The translations under genes and the position numbers were made by a program. Shown piece after piece: positions 1 to 8,747 of a stretch of 64,000 bases of DNA. This DNA comes from Lentibacillus sp. JNUCC-1 (lineage in GTDB: Bacteria; Bacillota; Bacilli; Bacillales; Amphibacillaceae): positions 124,001 through 188,000 of the forward strand of contig NZ_WHOH01000003.1 of the NCBI RefSeq assembly GCF_009741735.1. Reading direction: 5' to 3'. The notes beneath the pieces are model-generated. The model was given only the letters and a program-made list of their open reading frames with translations, was not told where the DNA came from and did not search any database. The number at the start of each line of letters is the position of its first letter. The stretch's first letter is position 1.

Positions 1-1
1 A

Positions 2-354
2 GAAAATTTATTTAACATAAAATACCGAAAGGTAAAGAGGAAAACTAAAACATCTTACGAAAATCTGGCTAAGTTTGCCGTTACTAAATATGCTGATGAC
101 TTCGTCATCATGTGCGAATCCGAGGAAGATGCTTATGGTTTATACAATAAATTGAAGCCGTACCTGGAAACCAGGGGCTTGAGTTAGCAATGGACAAAAC
201 GAAAATAACGCATATTGAAGAAGGGTTTGATTTCTTAGGTTTCAATATAAGAAAATACAAAACTCATAATGGTAGTAAAGTTCTTACCAAACCTTCCAAA
301 GATAGCTGGTCTTATGTCAAGAATTCGGACAAGTTAAATGTAGAAATTTCTTAG
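2..354 (+). pseudogene. Group II intron-type reverse transcriptase fragment, degenerate
   Basis: A frame open from the window edge encodes a reverse-transcriptase palm with a YADD catalytic box at 89-100, followed by a thumb-proximal segment typical of group II intron proteins (HIEEGFDFLGFNIR, then KPSK). The first frame stops at 185-187 (ggc ttg agt tag). The rest of the homology resumes in the +1 frame from about 181 and stops at 352-354, so at least one base has been lost. Only the central palm and start of the X domain remain; no maturase C-terminus or domain V hairpin follows. This is a dead remnant, cut by the window edge, and belongs to a cluster of mobile-element debris. Confidence 0.75.
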
Positions 355-374
355 CTTAACGATTTAACGAAGTC

Positions 375-600
375 CACCACCCTTGACCTTGTTTGTGTCC
401 ATGGTAGTGTTCTTGTGGCGGATAGGAGAAATTCAGCCTTTAGGGCTCCATCCGCACAGCCAGCGTACCATGGACAATCACTTCTAAGTTCCGCTGTTGG
501 GGCCCCGACCCCTAACAGCGATCACTAAGAAGTGGCACAGCGGTCAAGGGCAAGCAGCTCCGCTGTGGTTATACCGCCAAACCTGAGTAGTGGCTCATTT
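375..600. ncRNA. Candidate structured RNA of a mobile element (class unknown)
   Basis: This non-coding block is packed with complementary segments. TGTCCATGGTA at 396-406 pairs perfectly with 466-476. Inside it GTGGCGGAT (415-423) pairs with ATCCGCAC (450-457). CACTTCTAAG (479-488) pairs with 525-534 with one mismatch and encloses CGCTGTTGGGG (492-502) against 509-520. CACAGCGG (536-543) pairs with 560-567. CCCTTGACC (380-388) is perfectly complementary to 542-550, which could close the whole domain. It lies between a reverse-transcriptase remnant and an IS3 remnant. Large branched hairpins at the end of an insertion element suggest an IS110-type bridge RNA or an IS605-type omega RNA, but I cannot name the family or the transcribed strand. 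Confidence 0.5.
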
Positions 601-616
601 CCCTGACAACAATTCT

Positions 617-735
617 TTAACTTGCGAAATTAGCCTCGAAGTCAAATGGTGATACCATTCCACAATATCCATGAATTCTAACGGTGTTGTAAAATGCTTC
701 TATATACTCAAACATCAGTTCATGGCCGTGTTTCA
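617..735 (-). pseudogene. IS3-family transposase OrfB, C-terminal remnant
   Basis: The minus strand encodes FEYIEAFYNTVRIHGYCG followed by a VSPFDFE-like tail and a stop at 617. This is the characteristic C-terminus of IS3/IS150 OrfB integrases (FxYIExFYNxxRIHxxxGYxSP). The upstream part of the integrase, including the DDE core, is missing. In its place the sequence runs directly into antiporter coding sequence on the other strand at about 735. The fragment is about 120 bp and non-functional. It marks the scar of the event that truncated the neighbouring antiporter. Confidence 0.7.
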
Positions 736-737
736 GA

Positions 738-1388
738 TTTTTAATAGTTGCGTTTGTTATACCGGAAGTTTTTACGCAAAATATGGGTAGCGGTGACACA
801 ATGATTCTCAGTGTAGGTATTTCCATCATATTAATTGTGGCGTATCTGGCGGCGTTATTATTTAAGTTCGTGACACACCGAGGAATTTATCAAAAACAAG
901 AGAATGAAACTGAGGAAAAAGAAGAGCCCCACTGGGGAAAAGGAAAAGCATTCACAGTTCTTGGGGTGTCAACGATCGCTGTTGCCTATATATCAGAAAA
1001 CCTGGTTGGTACCTTTGAAGTCATTGGTACTGTGTTTGGGTTTTCTGAGTTATTTATCGGGGTCATCATCGTTGCTGTAGTCGGAAACGCTGCTGAACAT
1101 GGGTCAGCAGTCATTATGGCATTTAAAAATAAGATGAACGTAGCCATTGAAATTGCGGTCGGTTCCACGCTGCAAATCGCTATGTTTGTGCTGCCGGTCC
1201 TTGTATTAATGTCTTTAATGTTTTCGACCTCAATGCCGCTTGTGTTCACATGGCCAGAGTTGACCAGTATGGTTGCGGGTGTACTGTTAGTGGTAATGCT
1301 TATGAATGACGGTGAATCGAACTGGTTTGATGGCATGATTTTACTGGCGGCTTATCTCATTATGGGGATCGGATTCTATTTAATATAA
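738..1388 (+). pseudogene. Ca2+/H+ antiporter (CaxA/ChaA family), 5'-truncated
   Basis: The protein is the C-terminal half of a cation/H+ exchanger of the CaCA superfamily. It has hydrophobic helices, a charged loop rich in E/K, then the second alpha-repeat signature GNAAEHGSAV with the conserved Asn and Glu used for cation binding. Family members such as B. subtilis YfkE are about 350 residues; only about 200 remain. The first ATG in frame is at 783, but homologous-looking sequence extends in frame to about 738, where it meets the IS3 remnant, so the N-terminal alpha-repeat has been removed. Both repeats are needed for transport, so this is very probably inactive. A bidirectional terminator follows. 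Confidence 0.75.
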
Positions 1389-1420
1389 GTCGAAGTGTCA
1401 ATGAGACATTCAATTAAATT

Positions 1421-1474
1421 ACAAAAAAAGAGGCAGAGGAACGGGGCGATCCCGACCTCTGCCTCTTTTTTAAG
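1421..1474. terminator. Bidirectional Rho-independent terminator
   Basis: AAAAAAGAGGCAGAGG pairs with CCTCTGCCTCTTTTTT around a short loop, with A-tract and T-tract on either side. It sits between the convergent antiporter fragment and the FAD monooxygenase and can serve both. Confidence 0.85.
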
Positions 1475-2594
1475 GCTGTCTATATGACCGGCTGAACCAT
1501 TGACCGGATTGGACCATTTGCTGTACTTTGTTTAAACGCATTGATTCATATTTTTTGAGAGCTTCAGAGGCAGCGTTACCTTGGATGCCTTTTGCCACAC
1601 ATTTGCCCAAATCGGCGGCATCTTGCAATGATTCGTTGAAGCCGCTTGCTGTAATGGGCGCAGGAACATGGCCTGCGTCACCGATCAATGCCATACGTCC
1701 CTTTACAAGCGTGTCTGGGATATATTCTTTAATGGGTATCCCAGTAAGATCACGGGTTTGAATGGCGTGGAGTGCTGCAGCTGACCATGGTTGGGGCCAC
1801 TTTACCTTGGCTTGTTGGGCCATGTCTTGCAGTGTTCCTTCTGGAATGTCGGCGCCTTTGAGAGAGTGGTGCACCACGTCCCCTTTTACACAGCCGAGGC
1901 GGCGTAAGAGATCATTTCGGGTGTTGTCATACCATGTACACCCAACCCGCCGATCCACGGAAGAATCATCTTGCTTGGCCAAAATGGACCCAAAGAAAAA
2001 GCCGTTGTTGATGCCGTTTAGCATCGTCACCCCTGGCTTCATATCATAAGGGCGGTGTTCTTCTGGTAGATTATCTTCTTTAACTGATGCAAACCATACG
2101 AGATAGCCGGAAAAGGTGGCGTTTGGTTTGTGTGGTGCGATATGTCCTCTAACCATGCTGCGGTGGCCATCTGCTCCGATTAAAATATCTCCGTAAATGA
2201 GTTCACCACTATCAGTTTCAGCCCAAGCAGCGTCCTCATTTTGCCCGACTGACTTAATACGAGTGCTATAGCGCAGATCGATTTGGGCGTAGGACTGAGC
2301 TTCATTGCGAAGGCGGGATTCTATAAATGACCAATGCTGGATGGACCTCTTCCCGCCGGAAGCGAGTTTTCTCAGCAATTTAGCGGTCTTGGAACGATCA
2401 AATAGACCTCCGTCCACTTGTAGCCCAGCACCGCCTTTTCTGTCTTCGCGGGCTTTTTCAAATATCGTGACGTTTAAACCTTCTCTGGCTAGTGCAATAC
2501 CCGTCATCAATCCGGAAAGTGACCCACCGACGATGATAGCAGACCTTCCATCTGGACGTTTTTCGGGAGCTTGATGTGATGTTCCGTTTTGCAC
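1470..2594 (-). CDS. FAD-dependent monooxygenase (class A flavoprotein hydroxylase type)
   Basis: The 374-residue protein shows the three hallmarks of class A flavoprotein monooxygenases. A dinucleotide-binding Rossmann start (IIVGGSLSGL, residues 20-30) precedes an E/K-rich end of beta-2. The DG motif GADGHRS lies in the middle, and ALIGDAGHVPAP near residue 310 binds the FAD ribityl and pyrophosphate. The first strand has GGSLSG instead of the usual GxGxxG, as in 2,6-dihydroxypyridine-hydroxylase-like members. The start is GTG at 2594, preceded by a strong CTAGGAGG. It probably hydroxylates an aromatic or heteroaromatic compound using NAD(P)H and O2; the substrate cannot be told from sequence. 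It appears monocistronic. Confidence 0.8.
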   Translation of the reverse strand: MQNGTSHQAPEKRPDGRSAIIVGGSLSGLMTGIALAREGLNVTIFEKAREDRKGGAGLQVDGGLFDRSKTAKLLRKLASGGKRSIQHWSFIESRLRNEAQSYAQIDLRYSTRIKSVGQNEDAAWAETDSGELIYGDILIGADGHRSMVRGHIAPHKPNATFSGYLVWFASVKEDNLPEEHRPYDMKPGVTMLNGINNGFFFGSILAKQDDSSVDRRVGCTWYDNTRNDLLRRLGCVKGDVVHHSLKGADIPEGTLQDMAQQAKVKWPQPWSAAALHAIQTRDLTGIPIKEYIPDTLVKGRMALIGDAGHVPAPITASGFNESLQDAADLGKCVAKGIQGNAASEALKKYESMRLNKVQQMVQSGQWFSRSYRQP

Positions 2595-2706
2595 GATTTT
2601 TTCCTCCTAGAGTGTAAAACTCGATACATACGCTGATACAACATGAAATTATAAGTGATTGTAGAGTAGCATATACCATTGATTGCTGGAATTCAATCAG
2701 ACAAGC

Positions 2707-4062
2707 TTATTGCAATTTCAAGACACCAATGACGTCCAAAAATACGATAATAATGGCCACTGGAACGACATATTTAATCATCATAAACCAGAGTGCGAAT
2801 ATCTTTTTACCAAGTGTAGACCCAGTCTTGAACTCCGTCTCCAAAACCTTTCTGGGCACTGCAAACCCGGTAAAAATAGAAATGGCAAGGGCGCCGAGCG
2901 GCATCAGGATATTTGATACGAGATAATCAGATAGATCAAACATGGTTTTATCAAACAGGGTGACATCACTTAGAACACCAAACGACAGAGCTGCGGGAAT
3001 GCCAGCAAGAAAAATGCAGATCCCGATGATCCACGTTGTTTTCCTTCGCTGTTCGTGCTTGTCTTTTGTGAAGGCTGCAACGATGATTTCCACCATTGAA
3101 AAAGCAGAAGTGAAGGTCGCGAATAGAAACAGCAAGAGAAATATGAACAGAAACAAACTTCCTAATGGCATTTGGTTAAATACCGCCGGGAGGACCACAA
3201 ACAATAAACCAGGTCCTGCTTCTGGTTCCAGTCCAAAAGAAAATACCGCCGGAAAAATGGCTAGCCCCGCTAGCAACGATATAAATATATTCATTAGAAC
3301 AACAGTAAAAGCTGATTTTGGCAGATCCTCTTTTTTAGAAAGATAAGAGCTATAAGTAACCATCACAGAAACGCCCACACTAATTGAAAAGAACGACTGC
3401 CCAAGAGCGAACAGAATCGACTTTGAGTTCAAGCTGGAGAAGTCCGGATATAGGAAGAACGAAATGCCTTCTCCAATATTGTCCAGGGTCAAAGATCGGA
3501 TGATGAGAATGACAAAAGCAATGAACAATGCAGGCATCATAATTTTGCTGGCGCGCTCAATGCCTTTTTGGACACCTTTAGCTACAACCATGATTGTGAT
3601 GACCATAAATATCAATTGGGCAAAGACCGTAACGAACGGATTCGCAATGATCTCATTAAATTGCGTTCCGTACTCGTTTCCGGCAAGTCCTGATAAATGC
3701 CCGGCTGCTGTTTCAAATAAATAGAGTAATATCCACCCGCCAACAACACTATAAAAAGACAGCAAGATGAAGCATGTGATCATGCCAAGTATTCCGATAT
3801 AATGCCACTTTTTATCGGGAGCGAAAGTCTGATAGGCTCCGATGGCATCTTTCTGCGAGCCGCGTCCGATCGTGAATTCCGCCAGTAAAATTGGCATGCC
3901 GATAAATAAGGTGAACACAATAAAAACGAGAAAAAATGCTCCTCCGCCGGACACGCCCGTCATGTACGGGAACTTCCAAATTGCACCGAGGCCGATCGCA
4001 GAGCCTGCTGTTGCAAGAATAAATCCGAGTTTCGAGGTCCATTGTTCTGGTTGATGTTTCAT
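2707..4062 (-). CDS. Sodium-dependent transporter, NSS (SNF) family
   Basis: This LeuT-fold neurotransmitter:sodium symporter homologue has about 11-12 hydrophobic helices over 451 residues. The N-terminal segment ([20 protein letters not shown]) contains the unwound TM1 region that forms the Na1/Na2 and substrate sites, followed by KFPYMTG. I choose ATG 4062 because AAGGAGG lies just upstream; an in-frame ATG at 4101 has no ribosome site. The family imports amino acids or similar solutes with Na+, fitting a sodium-rich habitat. The exact substrate is unknown. It is transcribed alone, divergent from the cardiolipin synthase gene. Confidence 0.88.
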   Translation of the reverse strand: MKHQPEQWTSKLGFILATAGSAIGLGAIWKFPYMTGVSGGGAFFLVFIVFTLFIGMPILLAEFTIGRGSQKDAIGAYQTFAPDKKWHYIGILGMITCFILLSFYSVVGGWILLYLFETAAGHLSGLAGNEYGTQFNEIIANPFVTVFAQLIFMVITIMVVAKGVQKGIERASKIMMPALFIAFVILIIRSLTLDNIGEGISFFLYPDFSSLNSKSILFALGQSFFSISVGVSVMVTYSSYLSKKEDLPKSAFTVVLMNIFISLLAGLAIFPAVFSFGLEPEAGPGLLFVVLPAVFNQMPLGSLFLFIFLLLFLFATFTSAFSMVEIIVAAFTKDKHEQRRKTTWIIGICIFLAGIPAALSFGVLSDVTLFDKTMFDLSDYLVSNILMPLGALAISIFTGFAVPRKVLETEFKTGSTLGKKIFALWFMMIKYVVPVAIIIVFLDVIGVLKLQ

Positions 4063-4175
4063 GGCTGCCTCCTTATGAGTGACATAGATTAAAGTATCCA
4101 TTATATTGAAAGAATAGGGAAATGAAAAGTGGAAGCGGACATTTTACAGAAGAGAAAATATAGAGGAGGTTGTGC

Positions 4176-5606
4176 ATGGCTATTTCTTCACTTATCTTGG
4201 GTAATTTATTTATTGTTAATATTATATTTGCCTTTGTCATCATTTTTTTCGAACGTCAGAATGCCAGTACCACTTGGGCATGGTTGATGGTATTGGTCTT
4301 TTTACCTATTGTTGGTTTTATACTCTATCTCATATTCAATCAGAATTTCAGACGAAAGCGCATGTTTGAGTGGCCAGACCAGGAGAAGGTTGGGATCAAA
4401 GACAGAATCAACGAACAACTTGAAGCAATTGAACAAAACGATTTTGCATTTAAAAGTGGAATAACAGAAGCCTATAAAGATCAAATTTATATGCACCTTA
4501 AGAATGACGGAGCGATTCTAACTGAAGACAATAAAGTTGATATTTTCACAGACGGACGGGAGAAATTTGATGCCTTGCTGGAGGACATCAGGCAAGCAAC
4601 AGACCATATCCATGTCCAGTATTACATTATTCATGATGATGGCTTGGGTACGGAACTGATTGAAGCCGTTACGGAAAAAGCGAAAGAGGGAGTGGATGTT
4701 CGGGTACTCTATGATTATATGGGCTCCAGAGGTGTATCTTCTCACTTTTATAAAGCGCTGAAGGAAGCAGGTGGCCTTGTGGAAGTCTTTTTCCCGCATT
4801 TTCATCTGAACTATCGGAACCACCGAAAGCTGGTTATTATTGATGGCAAAGTTGGATATGTAGGCGGTTTTAACGTTGGGGATGAGTATTTGGGATTGGA
4901 TGAAAAATTTGGCTATTGGCGTGATACGCATCTTCGGACAGAGGGGAATATGGTCCATGCTTTGCAGACGCGCTTCATTCTGGATTGGAATCAAGCGTCT
5001 AAAAAACATGATTTCGCATATGAGCAGCGGTTTTTTCCGGAAATGGCTGGAACTGGACATGTAGGAGCGCAAATTGTCTCCAGTGGTCCGAATAATGAGT
5101 GGCAGCAGATCCGCAATGGCTATTTGAAGATGATACAATCGGCGCGTAAGTATATCTACCTGCAGACGCCGTACTTTATACCGGGGGATACGGTGCAGGA
5201 TGCGTTGGAAATTGCTGCGCTCTCAGGCGTTGACGTGCGGATTATGATCCCGGATAAGCCGGACCACATGTTTGTGTACTGGGCGACGCTTTCAAACATT
5301 GGGGGGCTGCTTAAAGCGGGGGCCAAAGTATACGTATATGAAAATGGGTTCGTTCATGCGAAAACGCTGGTGACAGACGATGCGGTGGCGTCCGTGGGCA
5401 CGGCGAATTTTGATATCAGGAGTTTCAGTTTGAACTTTGAGGTCAATGCTTTCCTCTATGATGATCAAACAGCCCGTGCTTTACGACAAGCTTTCGAAAA
5501 AGACATCCACCGATCTAAACAATTGACACTCGAAGCATACCAACAACGCTCCCTAACCATCAAAATTAAAGAATCCATCTCCCGCCTCCTCTCACCAGTA
5601 CTATAG
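4176..5606 (+). CDS. cls: Cardiolipin synthase
   Basis: The 476-residue phospholipase D-superfamily enzyme has two N-terminal membrane helices (about 5-60), a PLDc_N linker and two HKD motifs: NHRKLVIIDGKVGYVGG near residue 220 and VHAKTLVTDDAVASVGT near residue 400. It condenses two phosphatidylglycerol molecules into cardiolipin at the cytoplasmic membrane. ATG 4176 is chosen because TAGAGGAGGT lies 6 bp upstream; a TTG at 4170 lies too close to the ribosome site. Length matches bacterial Cls (about 480-500). Cardiolipin often rises with salinity in Bacillaceae, consistent with the rest of the window. Confidence 0.93.
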   Translation: MAISSLILGNLFIVNIIFAFVIIFFERQNASTTWAWLMVLVFLPIVGFILYLIFNQNFRRKRMFEWPDQEKVGIKDRINEQLEAIEQNDFAFKSGITEAYKDQIYMHLKNDGAILTEDNKVDIFTDGREKFDALLEDIRQATDHIHVQYYIIHDDGLGTELIEAVTEKAKEGVDVRVLYDYMGSRGVSSHFYKALKEAGGLVEVFFPHFHLNYRNHRKLVIIDGKVGYVGGFNVGDEYLGLDEKFGYWRDTHLRTEGNMVHALQTRFILDWNQASKKHDFAYEQRFFPEMAGTGHVGAQIVSSGPNNEWQQIRNGYLKMIQSARKYIYLQTPYFIPGDTVQDALEIAALSGVDVRIMIPDKPDHMFVYWATLSNIGGLLKAGAKVYVYENGFVHAKTLVTDDAVASVGTANFDIRSFSLNFEVNAFLYDDQTARALRQAFEKDIHRSKQLTLEAYQQRSLTIKIKESISRLLSPVL

Positions 5607-5620
5607 ATAAAAAACCAAGA

Positions 5621-5945
5621 GGTACCTGTCACTTCCCGAAATATGTCGAATGTATTGTGAAGGGCTAGTTCATAGAGTTTTCTAATTGAAGAGGGAGCGT
5701 TCCTTGTTGAGGGGGGAGGCTCTACTGTTCGTGTGATAGAAAAGGAGTTTGGTTGGATAGATTGTGCTCTTGCTTTGATAGAAAGCGCTCTTCCTTTGAC
5801 AGAGCGCACTCTTGCTTGGATAGGAGATGAGTTTCCTCTGATAGAAGGCACTTTTGCTCGGATAGAGGGTGTTCTTGCTCTGATAGAATTGCTTCCTCAT
5901 ATAAATGCCATCATATTCGACAAAAACCGGGAAGTGACAGGCACC
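5621..5945. repeat. Inverted-repeat-bounded element, copy 1
   Basis: The left arm GGTACCTGTCACTTCCCG (5621-5638), continuing AAATATGTCGAAT, is the reverse complement of the right arm at about 5913-5945 (ATTCGACAAAAACC then GGGAAGTGACAGGCACC). The same arms occur at 9916-10083, so this is a repeated element with about 32-bp imperfect terminal inverted repeats. Its interior carries a 21-bp tandem array instead of a gene. It fills the 3' intergenic space between the convergent cls and binding-protein genes. Confidence 0.8.
5733..5900. repeat. Tandem array A: eight 21-bp degenerate units
   Basis: Eight consecutive 21-bp units starting at 5733, 5754, 5775 and so on follow the pattern TTGATAGAAAGCGCTCTTGCT with substitutions. 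All keep GATAG or GACAG near the start and usually CTTGCT or CTTCCT at the end. The period keeps frame, so minus-strand translation gives a spurious (S/R)K-(S/T)-xx-YQ heptapeptide; there is no start signal. The array is nested inside the inverted-repeat element. Confidence 0.8.
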
Positions 5946-5977
5946 ATGAGGCACCACAAAGGCGCTACGGAGTCATG

Positions 5978-6016
5978 AAAAAAGCAGCGGGCGCATTGCG
6001 CCCGCTGCTTTTTTGA
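5978..6016 (-). terminator. Rho-independent terminator of the binding-protein gene
   Basis: AAAAAAGCAGCGGGCGCA and TGCGCCCGCTGCTTTTTT form a long GC-rich hairpin with flanking A and T tracts, just past the stop of the minus-strand gene at 6021. Confidence 0.9.
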
Positions 6017-6020
6017 GATT

Positions 6021-7019
6021 TTATTTAAGTGATTCTTTAACTTTTTCAGCGACGTCGTCTGAGACCCAGCTGGTCCATACGTCTTCATGTTCTTTCATCC
6101 ACCAGATGGCTGCTTCTTCTTCGGAAGCGTCGTTGTCATTCATGTAGTTCAACGCCTCTTCAGTCAGGTCAGTGCTGGTTTCATAGTTTTTAAGAAAATC
6201 TACAACTTCAGGTGCTTGATCAGGGAGATCTTTGTGAACAGCTACCACCACATCGTTTGGCGGGAAGGCCGTACCTTTATCCTCATCCCACTGCTCTCGG
6301 TCAAATTCAGGCTCCTCAAGCAATGTCAGATCGTATTTCGCTGTGCCCCATGTCGGTGACCAGTAGTAGCCCACCCATGCATCACCGGATTCATAGGCAG
6401 AAACGAGGTCGGCAACTGCAGCTGAATCGGATCCTGGAATAAAGTCATTCATCGTTTCATCCAGTCCGTATGTGTCAAACTTCTCCGAGATAGCTTCCTG
6501 CACAGCCCAGCCGCTTGGCCCATTAATAATACGGCCACGTCCGGGATCTTCAGGATCTTCAAATACTTCTGGATACTTTTTCAAGTCTTCCACTGTCTGG
6601 AGATCCGGAGCCATTGGTTCAATACCGCGCTCTTCGTCTCCTTCAATCACATATGTCGGCACATACAAGCCCTGGTTATTGTCGTCAAAGTTGGTGGAGA
6701 CTCTTTCAATATCTCCTGCATCAATCGCCTCTTCGTATACTTCTTTAATGTTATCGGTCCAGACCTCCATGTAGGCGTTGATGTCACCTTCCCTGAGACC
6801 TTGAACCGTAGCAGCGGTTGATCCTGAGGTCACATCGGTATCATAGCCGAATCCTTCCTCAATGATCTTCTGAGCAATATGATTATGGACACGAATGCTG
6901 TCCCATCCTGCATCAGCGAAAGTGATGGTTTCAATTTCTTTGTCACTGTCTCCTCCGCATGCTGCCAGTACTGCTGACATTAACATAGCGATTACTAGTA
7001 AAAATATTTTTTTCTTCAT
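6021..7019 (-). CDS. Glycine betaine/proline-type ABC transporter substrate-binding lipoprotein
   Basis: The 332-residue lipoprotein has a signal peptide ending in the lipobox LAAC (Cys about 21), followed by an OpuAC/ProX-type type II binding domain. It includes the ligand-cleft segments FADAGWDSIRVHN and GYYWSPTWGTAKYD, whose Trp residues typically form the aromatic cage for quaternary ammonium groups. The mature protein is very acidic, typical of extracytoplasmic proteins in salt-adapted bacilli. No ATPase or permease gene is adjacent, so it must work with components encoded elsewhere. The ligand (betaine, choline, carnitine or another osmolyte) is inferred from family. Confidence 0.88.
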   Translation of the reverse strand: MKKKIFLLVIAMLMSAVLAACGGDSDKEIETITFADAGWDSIRVHNHIAQKIIEEGFGYDTDVTSGSTAATVQGLREGDINAYMEVWTDNIKEVYEEAIDAGDIERVSTNFDDNNQGLYVPTYVIEGDEERGIEPMAPDLQTVEDLKKYPEVFEDPEDPGRGRIINGPSGWAVQEAISEKFDTYGLDETMNDFIPGSDSAAVADLVSAYESGDAWVGYYWSPTWGTAKYDLTLLEEPEFDREQWDEDKGTAFPPNDVVVAVHKDLPDQAPEVVDFLKNYETSTDLTEEALNYMNDNDASEEEAAIWWMKEHEDVWTSWVSDDVAEKVKESLK

Positions 7020-7270
7020 CTCTTAACCCCTTTTACTTAATGTAATATATCCACTCTTAAGAATATCGATAGTTTGAAATTTTATCAAATGGGTTATAGG
7101 GCCAGATTAGACGGTAAATACGGGGATAAAGATATATTGAATAGATCAACAGCCCTTTTCTGCCAAATATTACTATTTACTCACTAGAACGAGTGTCTAT
7201 GGTACTCTTACTTAGTATCTCATTCTTTGTAGGCTAAATCAGTACTCATACATTTAAAGGAGGAATTTTC

Positions 7271-8499
7271 ATGGATCTCATCATAAATCAAGCCAAACTT
7301 GAAGAAGGCACAACACTTAAGGACATCGCCATTAAAGATGGCAAGATTGTTGTGATTGAAGAAAACCTTGAGCAATCAGCTGATCGCGTGATCGATGCCA
7401 ACGGAAAAGTGGTTATTCCCGGTCTTGTCGAAAGTCACATCCACTTAGATAAAGCATTAATTGCCGACCGTCTGCCGAATAAATCTGGCACATTACAGGA
7501 AGCACTCAATGTCACAGCAGAACTGAAACCGACTTTTACCAAAGAGGATATCCAGGACCGTGCTGAACGGACCCTGGAAATGCTTATTAAGCATGGTACA
7601 ACCCATGTTCGTACACATGCTGAATTTGATCCAGCCCAAGGCTTTACCGGATTTGACGTGATCATGGATCTGAAAGAAAAATACAAAGACCTTGTCGATA
7701 TTCAAGTGGTTGCTTTTCCACAGGAAGGTGTTTTGAAAGCGCCGGGCACTGAAGAAATGATGTATGAGGCCATGGACAAAGGTGCAGATGTTGTTGGAGG
7801 TATCCCATACAACGACACACCTCCACACGATCATATTGACTTGATCTTTGAGATCGCAAAAAATACGACAAGCCCATTGATTTCCACCAGGATTTCAAAG
7901 ACGATGCTGAAGGTATGACAATTGAATATATTTGTGACAAAACCATTGCTGAAGGCTTTGTAGGCCGCGTGTCTGTTGGGCATCTGACCAGTTTGGGTGC
8001 ATTGCCTAAAGAACAGCTTGATCCCATCATCGAAAAGATGGCCAAAGCCCAGATTAGCGTGATGAGTCTGCCTGCCACTGACCTTCACCTCGGCGGACGC
8101 AAAGATGAATACAACGTGCGTCGTGCTTTGACCCCGATCCGTCAATTAAGAGACGGCGGCGTCAACATGTGCATCGCCACCAACAACATCCGCAACGCGT
8201 TCACGCCGTATGGCACAGGTGACGTCATGCTAACGGCCATGCTCGCAATTCCTGCTGCACATTTGGGCGGAGCAGCAGACCTGCCGATCGTATTGCCAAT
8301 GATTACAACTAACCCGGCAAAAGCACTTGGCATCACAGACTATGGCGTTAAAATTGGCAACACAGCCAACCTTGTCTTGCTCGATACCGAATACGTTACA
8401 AATGCTGTGATTGATTTACCAACCCGATTGGCCGTTGTAAAAGGAGGAAAAGTGACTGTAGAGACGGAGAAAACTGTTACGATTAATCCTGATTTGTAG
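7271..8499 (+). pseudogene. Cytosine deaminase-like amidohydrolase, -1 frameshift
   Basis: Two overlapping frames (7271-7918 and 7915-8499) together encode one about 409-residue metal-dependent amidohydrolase related to cytosine deaminase CodA and AtzC. The N-terminal beta-sandwich is followed by the metal motif ESHIHLDK, then HVRTHAEFD, and after the break the VGHLTSLG histidine region and CIATNNIRNAFTPYG. The reading frame is lost in an A-run at 7858-7863: six A are present, and seven would give a continuous IAKKYDKPIDFHQDF. All motifs survive, so this is either a recent mutation or a sequencing error. Start ATG 7271 follows AAAGGAGG. The substrate is a ring amide or aminopyrimidine-like compound, not determinable here. 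Confidence 0.8.
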
Positions 8500-8514
8500 G
8501 GCATATAGACCACG

Positions 8515-8550
8515 TAGAAATAGCTCCCGAGTATGGGAGTTGTTTTTTTG
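8515..8550 (+). terminator. Rho-independent terminator
   Basis: AGCTCCC-GAGTAT-GGGAGTT followed by a T-run, located 20 bp after the amidohydrolase stop. Confidence 0.85.
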
Positions 8551-8674
8551 AAGCTAAGATGACAGTTTTTAAGAATAATTGAGTCTCGCTGGCAGTCTTT
8601 TCCCTTATTAAAGTGGTTGTTTTATGCGGTATAATGTACTATTATTAATCTTATTGAGTACTTACACGCTTATT

Positions 8675-8690
8675 TGTGAATGAAATCACA
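8675..8690. promoter_or_regulatory. Crp/Fnr-type palindrome TGTGA-N6-TCACA
   Basis: A perfect TGTGA (8675-8679), six bases, TCACA (8686-8690) lies about 58 bp before the mvaS start. This matches the consensus bound by Crp/Fnr-family regulators, including B. subtilis Fnr. No such regulator is encoded in the window, so function is inferred from the motif only. Confidence 0.45.
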
Positions 8691-8747
8691 ATATGGTATC
8701 GCATAATGTATTAGACACTTTAAACACCATCGAAAGGGGATATCATC

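Noticed and set aside
375..600. Group II intron domains V and VI following the reverse transcriptase fragment
   Set aside because: No AGC...GUUC-type domain V hairpin with a bulged stem could be found; the helices seen are much longer and arranged differently.
1470..2594. Plus-strand frames opposite the FAD monooxygenase
   Set aside because: The minus strand encodes all flavoprotein motifs with a strong ribosome site; the opposite frames are shadows.
7915..8499. Missing catalytic Asp in the amidohydrolase (CIATNN instead of a T/S-D-N pattern)
   Set aside because: I recall Asn at this place in a subgroup of cytosine deaminase-like/AtzC-like proteins, so it is probably normal for the subgroup and not a defect.
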